Of a stretch of DNA of 64,000 bases, positions 33,001 through 44,488 are shown in pieces. Source of the stretch: DATHTC01 sp035456465 (GTDB taxonomy: Bacteria > Actinomycetota > Thermoleophilia > Gaiellales > Gaiellaceae); the NCBI GenBank assembly GCA_035456465.1, contig DATIDD010000063.1:1-64000 (forward strand), given 5' to 3'. The position numbers were made by a program, and so were the translations under genes. The notes beneath the pieces were generated by a model that searched no databases, was not told where the DNA came from, and was given only the letters and a program-made list of their open reading frames with translations. The first letter of the stretch is position 1. Each line of letters opens with the position of its first letter.

Positions 33001-34098
33001 GGCGTCGTCGGTCGTGGCGCCGAGGCCGCCGTCGAGCGCGGCGGTGTCGTCGGCGTAGTAGTCGGTGTCGGTCCCGTCCGAGACGACGAACCGGTACCAG
33101 AGGTTGTTCGCCTGCCCGTTCGGCAGCTCGACCTCCCAGAAGTCGCACGTCTTCGAGCCGAGCCCGGCCTGGTAGCACGAGACGTCGTCGGCGGCGATCG
33201 CCAGCGGGAGCAGCCGCTGCTCGTTCGCGTTCACGTCGAAGAGCCGGACCCGCACTGCGGTCACGTCGCCGTGGAAGGTGCGGAGCCGCAGCTTCACGGG
33301 CGTCCCGGCCGGCACGGCGCCGCCCGGCGTCCGGTACAGCAGGCTGCGCGAGTCGTGGCGCAGCCCGTCCCATTCGACGTCGTTGTCGTGACCCGTGCCC
33401 TCGGGCGGAGTGACGCTGACCGTCAGCACGTGGGTGGACGCGAGGTACGAGAACGCCACGGTCGAGCCCGCCGCCGGAACGGTGAACGCGATGTTGGCGC
33501 CGTCGCGGACCCCGCCCTGGCCGTAGTTCTCGCTCCAGCTCTGGTCGATCGTGGCCTTGACCTCGTACGCCCCCGGCGGCAGCGCCGTCGTCGAGAACGA
33601 GTAGCGGCCGTCGCCGTCCGGGTCCTGGAGCCACGAGCGCAGGCAGTCCGGCTGCCAGTCGCCCGGGCAGCCGAGCTCGGACTGGTAGCTGCCCGGCGCC
33701 GTCGCGATCGTGGACGTCACCGAGTCGGTCACCCAGTGCGTCCGGTGGTCGTAGAGGAAGGTGACGCTCCGCGCAGCCGGCAGGGACAGCGCGACGTTCG
33801 CGCCGTTCTGCGTCGCGTGGAGCCCGTAGTTCTCGTCCCAGCTCCCGTTCAGCGCGGCCTTGTACTCGAAGCTGCCGGCCGGGAGCGAGAACGTCGCCTG
33901 CCACGCCTCGTCGGAGGCGTCGTAGGCGAGCGCGGTCGCGGCGCAGGCCGGGTCCCAGTCGCCCGAGCAGCCCAGCTCCGACTGGAGGCTGCCCGCGATC
34001 GTGACGCCGCTCGGCGGGGGCGTGTGCGACCCCAGCGCGGACGGCACGGTGAGGAGCAGCGCGGCTGCCGCCGCGATCCCCAGGACTCTCCCCTTCAT
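30043..34098 (-). CDS. Secreted multidomain amylopullulanase-type GH13 enzyme
   Basis: A 1351-residue exported starch/pullulan hydrolase. Signal peptide 1-23; two pullulanase X25-like repeats (about 30-130 and 135-230, each with SELGC.GDW and a SW.ENYG motif); a CBM34-like N-domain (240-365); GH13 barrel (about 385-830) with nucleophile D617 in GGWRMDVSGD, acid E648 in VSETWQ and the H729-D730 pair in LLDSHDTER; an Fn3 domain (918-1005); an unassigned beta region (1010-1140); a second Fn3 (1145-1230); and a C-terminal CBM20-like starch-binding domain (1235-1351). It is the last gene of the maltodextrin operon. The ATG lies in a GAGAGGG-rich ribosome-binding region. Confidence 0.9.
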   Translation of the reverse strand: MKGRVLGIAAAAALLLTVPSALGSHTPPPSGVTIAGSLQSELGCSGDWDPACAATALAYDASDEAWQATFSLPAGSFEYKAALNGSWDENYGLHATQNGANVALSLPAARSVTFLYDHRTHWVTDSVTSTIATAPGSYQSELGCPGDWQPDCLRSWLQDPDGDGRYSFSTTALPPGAYEVKATIDQSWSENYGQGGVRDGANIAFTVPAAGSTVAFSYLASTHVLTVSVTPPEGTGHDNDVEWDGLRHDSRSLLYRTPGGAVPAGTPVKLRLRTFHGDVTAVRVRLFDVNANEQRLLPLAIAADDVSCYQAGLGSKTCDFWEVELPNGQANNLWYRFVVSDGTDTDYYADDTAALDGGLGATTDDAVDRSWALSVFEPGFRAPAWVRDAVIYQIFPDRFKNADRTNDPPVGTIRYGDLASTQKAWGDLPEGYCRNYAAPACGEGPMGRDYFGGDLKGVRQKLDYLQELGVTAIYLNPVFEANSNHRYDTADYTRIDPALGDLKEFEQLVKQARERGIRVILDGVFNHMSSDSRFFDRYHRFESDGACESLASPWRSWFEFTTANVPCGSGDYSGWFGFDTIPTLAKSNPAVQSWFVTGGDSITRLWLRRGAGGWRMDVSGDPSFPSGYWEAFRGVVKAEWPDALTVSETWQKDTALLRMLRGDRLDTTMNYRLRDAVVGLLAVGPFDSKGFADSGRVLRPSEFASRLESIREDYADAAYFSAMNLLDSHDTERLRWTLTPGVETRADKEQDPGNVAAGKRRQRLASLVQFTVAGAPTVYYGDEVGVTGDDDPDDRRTMPWPETGGARDLSLLGHYRALTGLRRETAALRDGSFAVLLADDDAGTVAFGRKTGTQAAIVVLNRGGAARTVQVPLAGFVPAGTPFELAYAVGTASSSGATVELGPLSGAVLVAKGVDLQGPAAPERLRVTAEGNATVSLAWDAVEGAAGYDVYRSPLSGGGWVQANDAPVTGTSFTDTGLRNAREYHYVVRARDAAGNESAPSNEVTALPHLTIGWANLQWPPTLTHVVSATDRTASVYGQVWIDGVTSQPGPTPSLRAQLGFGPDGSDPAGGGWTWVDAAFNVDAGNNDEFVASLLPEAVGSFDYAYRYSTTGGRSWAYADLDGIGNGYSPAQAGALTVLPAADTTPPATPAGLHVVSASPAGIDLAWTAVGGDPTLYGYEVLRGAQVIALVTGTTYTDTDVVQGGTYTYTVRSVDSAFNRSPESSPVTAVAELRTVAVTFTVQVPATTDGTGRAVHVAGTLNRLDGGLPEWDPAGVALTRVDATHWRITLTGREATQLEYKYALGAWEYVEKDGSCGEIANRQLTLTYGPGGTQAVNDVVPNWRNVAPCGN

Positions 34099-34131
34099 CT
34101 CTCCCTCTCCCTCTCTCGGGTTGTGCGTGCT

Positions 34132-36247
34132 CTACCGCCGCCGCACCGTGAATGGCACGACCCTCGACACCGCCGTGCGGCCGTCGACGGAGCGGGCGAC
34201 CGCCACGAGGTGCACCTTCTCGCCGCGCCGGAACCGCACCGGGTCGAGCAGCGCGCGGTAGCGCGGCGAGTCGTCGACCGCCAGCCGGCGCCATCCGCCC
34301 GTCTTCCGCCGAACGGCGAACGCGACCGACACCGGCGCCGCGCCGGCCACCGTGGCGCCGACCTCCCACATCTCGGTGAGGTCGTCGCCGCGCACGCGCA
34401 GGGTCGGCCGCGCGGGCGCCCGCGACGGAAGGTCGGCCTCCGCGCGCAGCAGCACCGTCCCCAGCGCGGGCACGGTCAGGGTCAGCGACCCGTTCGCGGC
34501 GCTCGTCGCGGCAGCGTCGCCGAGCAGCGGCCCCCACGAGGCGCCCGGCGTCGCGGTCGTGACCGAGACGCGCGCCGGCGACGTTCCGCTGTTGAAGGCG
34601 GCCACGTACTCCCTGCGGGCGGCGCCGTCGATGCGACTCACGGCGAGCACCGGGCCCTGCGCGCGCCGCACGACCGTCGCGCCGGTCGAGAGCGCCGGGT
34701 GCGCGTCGCGCAGCGCGGCGAGCTGCCGCAGCCGCTCGGCGACCGGGTGCGTGCGCACGTCGAGCCCCGACCCGGTCCCGATCGGCGACGAGCCCACGCG
34801 GGGCTGGGTGCGCCACTCGTCCACCTGCGTCGGGAACAGGTCCTGCCGCGCCTGCTGGTCACCGCCGCGCCCGAGCATCCCGATCTCGTCGCCGTACAGC
34901 ACCGTCGGCGCGCCGCGCAGCAGGTACAGCAGGTCGTGCGCGAGCAGGTCGCGTCGCAGCAGCGCGCCGCCGGTCGCCTGCGAGCGCTCCTGGACCTGGA
35001 ACGCGGCGCGGCCCATGTCGTGGTTCCCGAGGAACGTCGGCGGCACCGGCGCGCGCCCGTCCGCCAGCCGGAAGTAGTCGTCGTCGTCCAGCCGCGAGGC
35101 GACGGCCCGGGCGCCGACGTCGCCGCCGGCGAACCCCGTCAGCGCGCCCTGGAGCGGGAAGTCGAGCAGGTTCGGCAGGCCGCGGTCCCGCACGTACGGG
35201 ACGAGGTCGAGCGCGCTGCCGAGGAAGACCTCGCCGAAGAGCTGGAAGTCGCGCACGCCGGCGGCACGTGCGGCCGCCATGATCTTCGGCACCCAGACGC
35301 GGAAGAAGGCGCGGTCGACGTGGCGCGCCGTGTCGATCCGGAACCCGTCGACCTTGTACTCGGCGATCCACGAGCCCCAGAGCGCGGCCAGGCCGTCGAC
35401 GACGACCGGCTGCTCCGTGAACAGGTCGTCGAGCCCGAAGAAGTCGCCCTGCTCGTAGCAGAGCTCGGAGCAGGACGTCCAGTCGACGTCGCCGCGGTTG
35501 TGGTAGCGCCTCGGGTCGTTCAGCCAGGCCGGGCGCTTCAGGTCGCGCTCGGGGGCGAGGACGAGCGGCGGCCGCGGGAAGCTCTTCGCGTTCAGGCAGG
35601 GGAACGTCCGGCCGCCGGCGTAGCGGGCCGGGTCGAAGACCTTCCCCTTGCAGTCCCGGTACGGGACGTCCCCCGCCCAGCTGCTGCCGCCGGTCGGGAG
35701 GATCACGTCGGCGGTGTGGTTGACGACGACGTCGAGGAACACCTTCATCCCGAGCCGGTGCGCGCAATCGACGAGCGCGGCGAAGTCGGCCTCCGTGCCG
35801 AGGTGCGGGTCGACGGTGGTGAAGTCGAGGCCCCAGTAGCCGTGGTAGCCGGCGGTGCCCGCGATCACCGGCTTCTGCTTCACGGGCGGCGTCACCCACA
35901 GCGCCGTGAACCCGAGGTCGCGGATGCGCGCGAGCCCGTCGCCCGTGGTGCAGCCGCCGACGAGCCCCTTCAGGTCGCCGCCGTGGTAGTAGCCCGTGTC
36001 GGCCGGGTCGTAGCCGGTGACGCCGCGAATGCCCTCGAGGCCGCCGCGGTCGTTCGCCGGGTCTCCGTTCGCATACCGGTCGGGCATGACGAAGTAGATC
36101 CGCTGCGAGGCGAGCGACCCGTAGGCCGGCGGCTGCGAGACGGCGGCCAGCGCCGCCCCGGACGGAGGCCTCGGCAGCGCCTCGGACGCGGCGGTCGCCC
36201 CCGACACGGCCCCGAGCGCGATCGCCGCGGCAGCGGCGACCGCGCCG

Positions 36248-36264
<17 letters not shown>
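34132..36264 (-). CDS. Secreted alpha-amylase family (GH13) enzyme
   Basis: Exported 710-residue glycosidase. A signal peptide covers about 1-26. The barrel starts RIYFVMPDRYANGDPAND, has the region I motif DVVVNHTADV, nucleophile D311 in VDGFRIDTARH, acid E345 in LFGEVFLGS and H415-D416 in FLGNHDMGR. A C-terminal beta region (about 600-710) resembles an extra Ig-like or C-domain. It should cleave alpha-1,4 bonds in starch or glycogen outside the cell. The GTG start lies within the end of the ATPase gene (17-base overlap). Confidence 0.9.
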
Positions 36265-37435
<1,171 letters not shown>

Positions 37436-37447
37436 GAGGCACCTCCT

Positions 37448-39283
37448 TCACACCAGTCTCCAGACGTGGAACGCCGGCCCCTCCGCCGGCAGGACTGCGA
37501 CCCCGTCGTCGACCGTGGCGTCGGCGCCCTCGACCGTCTCCAGCGCGGTCGCGCCGAGCGCGGCGAGCGGGAGCCGCACCGCCGGCGCCGCGCCGCGGCT
37601 CGCGAGGCAGAGCAGGCGCTCGCGCGGCGTCTCGCGCAGGTAGGCGATCGCGTCGTCGCCGACGTGCGCGTAGCGGATCCCGCCGCGCGCCAGGGCCTCG
37701 CTCGAGCGCCGAAGCGCGATCAGCCGCCGGTAGTGCCCGTGGAGGACGCGGTCCCAGGCGTCGGGACGGTCCCACGGCATCGTCCGGCGCGCATCCTCTG
37801 CCCACTCGCCCTCGAGGCCCAGCTCGTCGCCCGCGAACAGCATCGGGACGCCGGGCGTCGTCAGCTGCAGGCCGACGCCGACGAGCTGCCGCTCGCGGGA
37901 GCCGGCGACGCTGCGGAAGCGTGCCGTGTCGTGGCTGTCGAGCAGCGTCCACGAATGGAGCACCGACGGCCACGGGACGCCCGCGCGGAAGCCGCGCATC
38001 GCCGCGACTGCGGCGCCGGCCGGAAGCTCCGGGAGGCCGACCGGCATCGCCCAGAAGCCGCGCCGCAGCCCGTCCGGGAGCGTCTCGCCGCGCAGCCACG
38101 CCCAGGTGGGACGCATGAAGCCCGCGTAGTTCATCACTCCCTGCCAGCCGCCCGCGGCCAGGTCGGCGCGGAAGTCGTGCGCGTGCTCGGCGACCACGAG
38201 CGCGTCGCCGGCCGCGGCCCGCACCGCCCGCGCGACCTCGACGTTCAGGTCGATGGAGCCGTGGCGCGCGGTCATGTTCGCCACGTCGATGCGCCAGCCG
38301 TCGAGGCCCGCGTCGAGCCAGCGCCGGACGACGCCGAGCATCCGCTCGCGGAGCTCGCCCGAGCGCCAGTCGAGCTTCGGCAGCGCCTCGACGCCGAGCC
38401 ACGACTCGTAGCCGTGCGGCAGCGCCTCGTCGAACAGGAAGAACTCCCGCTCGAGCGCGCCGGGGGTCTCCCGTGCGGCGCGGAACCACTCGTGGCCCGC
38501 GCCGACGTGGTTCGTGGTCAGGTCGGCGACGACGCGGATGCCGCGCGCGCGGGCAGCCCGAACCAGCGCGTCGAGCGCCTCGTCGCCGCCGAGCAGCGGG
38601 TCGATGCGGTCGAAGCTGGTCGCGTCGTAGCGGTGCGTGCTCCTGGCCGGGAAGAGCGGAGTCAGGTAGATCACGTTCGCGCCGAGCGCCTCAACGTGTC
38701 CGAGCCGCTCCGCGATCCCGCGCAGGTCGCCGCCGTACCACTGCGTCGAGGCCTCCGGGCCGCGTCCGGTGACGGGCTCGTCCCAGGCGCGTGGCACGGC
38801 CCACGCAGGCGCCGACGCGTGCACGCCGCCGCGCGCGAACCGGTCCGGGAAGATCTCGTAGACGACGGAGCCGAGGTGCCAGTCGGGGCCGCCGGCGCGC
38901 ACGGAGAAGACGAAGTCGTCGGCGTCGGGGACGTCGTGGAGGACGAGGCCGTTGCCGTTCACCCACCCGTACCCGACCTCGCCGCCGGCGAGCAGCCAGC
39001 GGTACGGCGTCACGGGGTTCCGGACCGGGAGCCGTGCCAGCCACCACTCGTCGTGCTCGTCCTCCTCGTCGAGCTGGGCCGAGACGACGCGCGCCTCCCC
39101 GTCGTGCACGTAGCGGAGCGCGACCTGGTCGACCGCCGTCCCACGCGGCACGCGCAGGCGGACGGAGGCCTCGCCGCCGAGCTCGTCCGGCGCATCGAGC
39201 ACGTAGGCCTCCGAGCCGTCGTGGTGCGGCTCAGCGAGCGCGGTCCGCGCCGGCGCCGCGGGGTCGGCGAGGCTCGCCGTCAT
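37448..39283 (-). CDS. Cytoplasmic GH13 maltodextrin hydrolase (neopullulanase/cyclomaltodextrinase-like)
   Basis: A 611-residue enzyme with no signal peptide. An N-terminal CBM34-like domain (about 20-130) is followed by the GH13 barrel: VVYEIFPDRFARGG at the start, region I DLTTNHVG, nucleophile D333 in DGWRIDVANM, acid E366 in VVAEHAHD and H451-D452 in LLDSHDTARF. It probably degrades imported maltodextrins to glucose/maltose. Its ATG overlaps the malG stop (ATGA), tying it to the importer. The exact bond specificity is uncertain. Confidence 0.9.
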   Translation of the reverse strand: MTASLADPAAPARTALAEPHHDGSEAYVLDAPDELGGEASVRLRVPRGTAVDQVALRYVHDGEARVVSAQLDEEDEHDEWWLARLPVRNPVTPYRWLLAGGEVGYGWVNGNGLVLHDVPDADDFVFSVRAGGPDWHLGSVVYEIFPDRFARGGVHASAPAWAVPRAWDEPVTGRGPEASTQWYGGDLRGIAERLGHVEALGANVIYLTPLFPARSTHRYDATSFDRIDPLLGGDEALDALVRAARARGIRVVADLTTNHVGAGHEWFRAARETPGALEREFFLFDEALPHGYESWLGVEALPKLDWRSGELRERMLGVVRRWLDAGLDGWRIDVANMTARHGSIDLNVEVARAVRAAAGDALVVAEHAHDFRADLAAGGWQGVMNYAGFMRPTWAWLRGETLPDGLRRGFWAMPVGLPELPAGAAVAAMRGFRAGVPWPSVLHSWTLLDSHDTARFRSVAGSRERQLVGVGLQLTTPGVPMLFAGDELGLEGEWAEDARRTMPWDRPDAWDRVLHGHYRRLIALRRSSEALARGGIRYAHVGDDAIAYLRETPRERLLCLASRGAAPAVRLPLAALGATALETVEGADATVDDGVAVLPAEGPAFHVWRLV

Positions 39284-40224
39284 CCCTTGACCGATCCCTG
39301 CGTCAGTCCGGCGACGATCAGGCGCTGCAGGAACTGGAAGATGACCACGACCGGGATCGCGGCCAGCAGCACGCCCGCGCAGAACACGCCCCACTGCTCG
39401 GCGTACTGCTTGTCGATGAACTGCCGCATCCCGACCGGCAGCGTGAAGTGGTCGCGCGTCTGCATCAGCGTCGACACGATCACGTACTCGTTCAGCGTCG
39501 CCACGAACGAGAACAGGCCGACGACGGCGAGCACCGGCGCCGCCAGCGGGAGGACGACGCCCCAGAACACCTGCGACGGCGTCGCGCCGTCCACGCGCGC
39601 GGACTCGTCGAGCTCGGCGGGGATCGTGTCGAAGAAGCCCTTCAGGAGCCACGCGTTGACGCCCATCGCGCCGCCGAGGTAGACGACGATCAGCGCGGTG
39701 TACGAGTTGAGCCCGAGGATCGGGAAGACGTCCCCGGTCTCGAGCACGATCAGGTAGATCGCGACGACCGCGAGCAGCTGCGGGAACATCTGGATCAGCA
39801 GCAGCGTCAGCATCCCGATCCGCCGCCCGCGGAACCGGAAGCGGCTGAACGCGTACGCGGCGAGCGCGCCGAGCATCACGGTGAGGATCGCCGTGGCGAA
39901 GCAGATGAACATCGAGTTCGCGTACCACCGTGGGTAGGGGATGTCGCTCGGCTCGCCGGCGACCGTCACCGTCCCGGACAGGATCGTGCGGAAGTTGTCG
40001 AGCGTGAGGTCCCGCGGGATCAGCGACGCGCCGCTGAGGGTGCCGTCGGCGCTGAACGCCGCCGAGGCCATGTAGGCGACGGGGAAGAGCGAGAGCGCGA
40101 CCGCGAACACGGCGATGAGGTGACGCCACCACGTGCCCGCCAGCGACGGCCTGGGCGCGCGCAGCCGCCGCGCGCGGGCGCCGGCGATCGCGGCACTGCG
40201 TTCCGCCTGTTCAGCCGTGCTCAT
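39280..40224 (-). CDS. malG: Maltodextrin ABC transporter permease (MalG-like)
   Basis: Inner-membrane permease of 314 residues with about six membrane segments. The EAA loop that meets the ATPase is visible as ELDESARVDGATPSQVFWGVVLPLAAP. The start is a strong GGGAGGAG site with ATG at 40224. It follows malF by 30 bases and is coupled to the GH13 gene. The C-terminal GLTQGSVKG end is typical of MalG-type permeases. Confidence 0.92.
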   Translation of the reverse strand: MSTAEQAERSAAIAGARARRLRAPRPSLAGTWWRHLIAVFAVALSLFPVAYMASAAFSADGTLSGASLIPRDLTLDNFRTILSGTVTVAGEPSDIPYPRWYANSMFICFATAILTVMLGALAAYAFSRFRFRGRRIGMLTLLLIQMFPQLLAVVAIYLIVLETGDVFPILGLNSYTALIVVYLGGAMGVNAWLLKGFFDTIPAELDESARVDGATPSQVFWGVVLPLAAPVLAVVGLFSFVATLNEYVIVSTLMQTRDHFTLPVGMRQFIDKQYAEQWGVFCAGVLLAAIPVVVIFQFLQRLIVAGLTQGSVKG

Positions 40225-40254
40225 GGCCGCTCCTCCCTCATGTCCGGCGTTCGC

Positions 40255-41868
<1,614 letters not shown>

Positions 41869-41886
41869 TGGCTCGAGGGTCGAAGA

Positions 41887-41920
41887 GGCGGGTGGGGCGC
41901 CGTGCCGCGCCCCACCCGCC
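41887..41920 (-). terminator. Intercistronic hairpin between malE and malF
   Basis: GGCGGGTGGGGCGC and its complement form a perfect 14-bp stem with a 6-base loop. It lies ten bases after the malE stop and 18 bases before the malF start. It could be a partial terminator or an mRNA-stabilising element that raises MalE over MalF. Confidence 0.75.
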
Positions 41921-41930
41921 GGCTTGTTCG

Positions 41931-43196
41931 CTAGCCGATCTTGTTCGCGATGTTCAGTGCCGCGACCGTGAACGACACCCGCGCCTTCGTGGCGCCTGCG
42001 CCCTTGGTCGACTTCACCCACGCGGCGCCGAGGTCAGACCAGACGCTCGACATCTGCGGGATGTTCGGCATCGGCACGCCGCCCTTGCTCGCGGCGCCGA
42101 ACTGCTTCAGCACCGTGTCGGACACCCGCCGGCCCGCCGCGGTGTTCGCCGGGTAGCGGCCGTTCGCCGCTGCGAGCGCCGCCTGGGACGCCGGCGACAT
42201 CATGTAGGTGCCCACGAGGTCCTTGGCCAGGCTCTCGACGCCGTGCGTCGCCGCGAACTTCGTGACCATGAAGCCCTGGACGCCGAGGAACGGCACCGAG
42301 TTGCACCTGATCCGCGGCATCTGCACGACGCGGAAGCGGATGCCGGCCTTCTTGATCGTGTCGGCGAACCACGGGCCGGTGATCCAGAACGCCGCGCGCC
42401 CCTTGAGGAAGGCGTCGCGGGCCGCCGCGTCGTCGACCTTCGCGTTCACGAGGCCGGTCTTGTTCCACGCGTCGATCAACGGTGCGTTCCTGAGGAAGCG
42501 AGGATTCGCGACGCCGATATTGGACGCGTCGAGGTTGCCCGCGCTGTTCTTCCCGAAGACGTAGCCGCACAGGCCGGAGAAGAACGGATACATGTGGTAG
42601 GCGTCCCCGGCCGCGCCCTGCTGGACGGCGATCGCCAGGTTGCCCGACTTCTTCCGCTTGAACGCAAGTGCCTGCTTCTGCAGGTCGGCGAAGTTCTTCG
42701 GCACCTTCGCGAGCCTCGTGTTGACGACGAGGCCGATGTTCTCGACCGCGACGGGCGCGCCGTAGAGCCGCTTCACCGCGGTGCCGTACGAGAACGCGTC
42801 GAGCGTGTAGGCGGGGAACTGTGCCTTGGTCGCCCGCGAGGGGAAGAGCGGCAGCACGAGCCCGCTCGCGGCGAGCTCGCCCGTCCAGTCGTGCGCACCG
42901 ACGATCACGTCGGGCGCCGTCTCGGCCTGCACCGTCTTCAGGTCGTCGCGGATCCGCCCGAAGTCCTTCTGGACGACGGAGACGTTGACGCCGCGTGCGG
43001 CGCCCCAGGCGGACGCGACGCGGTCGACCGCGGCCTTGCGGTCGGCGTCGGCCCAGATCGTGACCGTGCGGGCCGCGGCGTCGGTGGCGCTCGGTGCGGC
43101 CGCAGCCGGCCCGCTCGTCGACCCGGCCACGGTTGCCGCGAGCGCGGCGACCGCGACGAGCGCGGCGAGACCGATCATGCGTCTCGTGAGATTCAT
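41931..43196 (-). CDS. malE: Maltodextrin-binding protein (MalE-like)
   Basis: Extracytoplasmic solute-binding protein family 1, 421 residues. A signal peptide covers about 1-34, with no lipobox cysteine seen. The mature start TVTIWADADRKAAVDRVASAW and GRAAFWITGPWFADTIKKAG are typical of MalE. The context, first gene before malF, malG and three GH13 enzymes, fixes the substrate class as maltodextrins. The ATG has a GGAGGA site seven bases away. Divergent from a LacI regulator across a 280-base gap. Confidence 0.92.
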   Translation of the reverse strand: MNLTRRMIGLAALVAVAALAATVAGSTSGPAAAAPSATDAAARTVTIWADADRKAAVDRVASAWGAARGVNVSVVQKDFGRIRDDLKTVQAETAPDVIVGAHDWTGELAASGLVLPLFPSRATKAQFPAYTLDAFSYGTAVKRLYGAPVAVENIGLVVNTRLAKVPKNFADLQKQALAFKRKKSGNLAIAVQQGAAGDAYHMYPFFSGLCGYVFGKNSAGNLDASNIGVANPRFLRNAPLIDAWNKTGLVNAKVDDAAARDAFLKGRAAFWITGPWFADTIKKAGIRFRVVQMPRIRCNSVPFLGVQGFMVTKFAATHGVESLAKDLVGTYMMSPASQAALAAANGRYPANTAAGRRVSDTVLKQFGAASKGGVPMPNIPQMSSVWSDLGAAWVKSTKGAGATKARVSFTVAALNIANKIG

Positions 43197-43476
43197 GGTG
43201 TGCTCCTCCGTTCCGTGTAGTCGCCGGCCTGCGGCTCGGGTCCACCCGGACCCGCCGCCAGACCCACCTGACGGCCCACCACCGGCTCGGCCGGGGGAAC
43301 CTCGATGAAACACGTCGTAACCGGCATGAAACGCGGCGTGACCCTAAGTTCTGAAAGAGGGAAAGTCAAGACCGGCGCAGGCTTCTCGGTAGAAGCCCGC
43401 ACATCGCTTTCGGAAAGCCCACAAGGCCGACGGTTCCGGTTTGGAGAATCCGCTGAAACCTGTTACATAGCCATGG
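43197..43476. promoter_or_regulatory. Divergent control region between malE and the LacI-type regulator
   Basis: 280 bases without a gene and clearly richer in A+T than the surroundings. It holds two related boxes, ATGAAACACGTCGT (43305-43318) and ATGAAACGCGGCGT (43327-43340), and a dyad GGCTTCT-CGGT-AGAAGCC (43380-43397). These are candidate operators for the adjacent LacI-type protein. TACATA lies seven bases before the regulator ATG but is only a weak -10. Confidence 0.55.
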
Positions 43477-44475
43477 ATGACGACGTTGCGCGAAGTGGCG
43501 GGCCACGCGGGCGTCAGCCTGGCGACCGCGTCGCGCGTGGCGAGCGGGGGCTCGAACGTGCGCCCCGAGACGCGGGCTCGCGTGGAGCGCGCGATGCGCG
43601 AGCTGCTGTACGTCCCGCCGGGACGACGGACCGCCACCGGCGTCATCGGCCTGCTCGTCCCCGAGCTCGCGAACCCAATCTTCCCGGCGCTCGCCGAGGC
43701 GATCGAGACGCGCGCGGCGCCGTCGGGCCTCGCCTCGATCCTCTGCAACACGCAGAGCGCCGCCTACCGGGAGGTGGACTACGTCCACATGCTCCTCGAC
43801 CGCGGCGTCGACGGGATGATCTTCATCTCGTGCGAGATGACGAACCTGAGCGGCGACCACGGCCACTACGAGCGGCTGATCGCCGAGGGCGCCCGGATCG
43901 TGTTCGTCAACGGCACCCTGACGGGGCTCGCGGTGCCGTCGGTCGGCGTCGACGAGCGCACCGCCGGCGAGCTCGCGACGCGCCACCTGATCGAGCTCGG
44001 CCACGAGCAGATCGGCTTCGTCGCGGGCCCCGAGCACTACCTGCCGACGCAGCTGAAGAACAGCGGGCGGGAGGCCGCGCTCCTCGCCTCCGGGCTGAGC
44101 CCGAACGGCCTCGTGGCCAACACGCAGTTCAGCGTCGCGGGCGGGCGCGCCGCGCTCGCGCAGCTGCTCGCGAAGGCGGCCCCGCCGAGCGCGGTCATCT
44201 GCTCGTCGGACGTGATGGCGATCGGCGTGCTCCAGGAGGCGGCACGGCGCGGGCTGCGCGTCCCCGAGGACCTCTCGGTCGTCGGCTTCGACGGGATCGC
44301 CGCCGACTGGACCGAGCCGCGCCTGACGACGATCGAGCAGCCGATCGCCGAGATCGCCGACACGGCGGTCGACGCGCTGCGCCGCCTGATCGACGACCCG
44401 AGCCGCCCGTTGCCGCACTTCGTGTTCCCCCCGAAGCTGCGGCGGGGCGAGTCGACCGGCCCGGCGCCGGGCTAG
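43477..44475 (+). CDS. LacI-family transcriptional regulator
   Basis: A 332-residue repressor-type protein. Residues 1-50 are the HTH and hinge region (TLREVAGHAGVSLATASRVASGGSNVRPETRARV). From about 55 the periplasmic-binding-like ligand domain starts TATGVIGLLVPELANPIFP and includes AVICSSDVMAIGVLQEA and LSVVGFDGIAADWTEPRLTT. It is divergent from malE and so most likely controls the maltodextrin operon (MalR role). The ATG at 43477 is preferred over ATG 43473, which is in another frame. Confidence 0.92.
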   Translation: MTTLREVAGHAGVSLATASRVASGGSNVRPETRARVERAMRELLYVPPGRRTATGVIGLLVPELANPIFPALAEAIETRAAPSGLASILCNTQSAAYREVDYVHMLLDRGVDGMIFISCEMTNLSGDHGHYERLIAEGARIVFVNGTLTGLAVPSVGVDERTAGELATRHLIELGHEQIGFVAGPEHYLPTQLKNSGREAALLASGLSPNGLVANTQFSVAGGRAALAQLLAKAAPPSAVICSSDVMAIGVLQEAARRGLRVPEDLSVVGFDGIAADWTEPRLTTIEQPIAEIADTAVDALRRLIDDPSRPLPHFVFPPKLRRGESTGPAPG

Positions 44476-44488
44476 GCCGCCCGGGCGA

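Noticed and set aside
34099..34118. Polypurine GAGAGG tract before the amylopullulanase gene as a microsatellite or phase-variable repeat
   Set aside because: The repeat is short and irregular and is better explained as a strong ribosome-binding region.
41869..42021. Extension of malF upstream into malE
   Set aside because: It would include the intercistronic hairpin and antisense-like composition; GTG 41868 gives a sensible cytoplasmic start.
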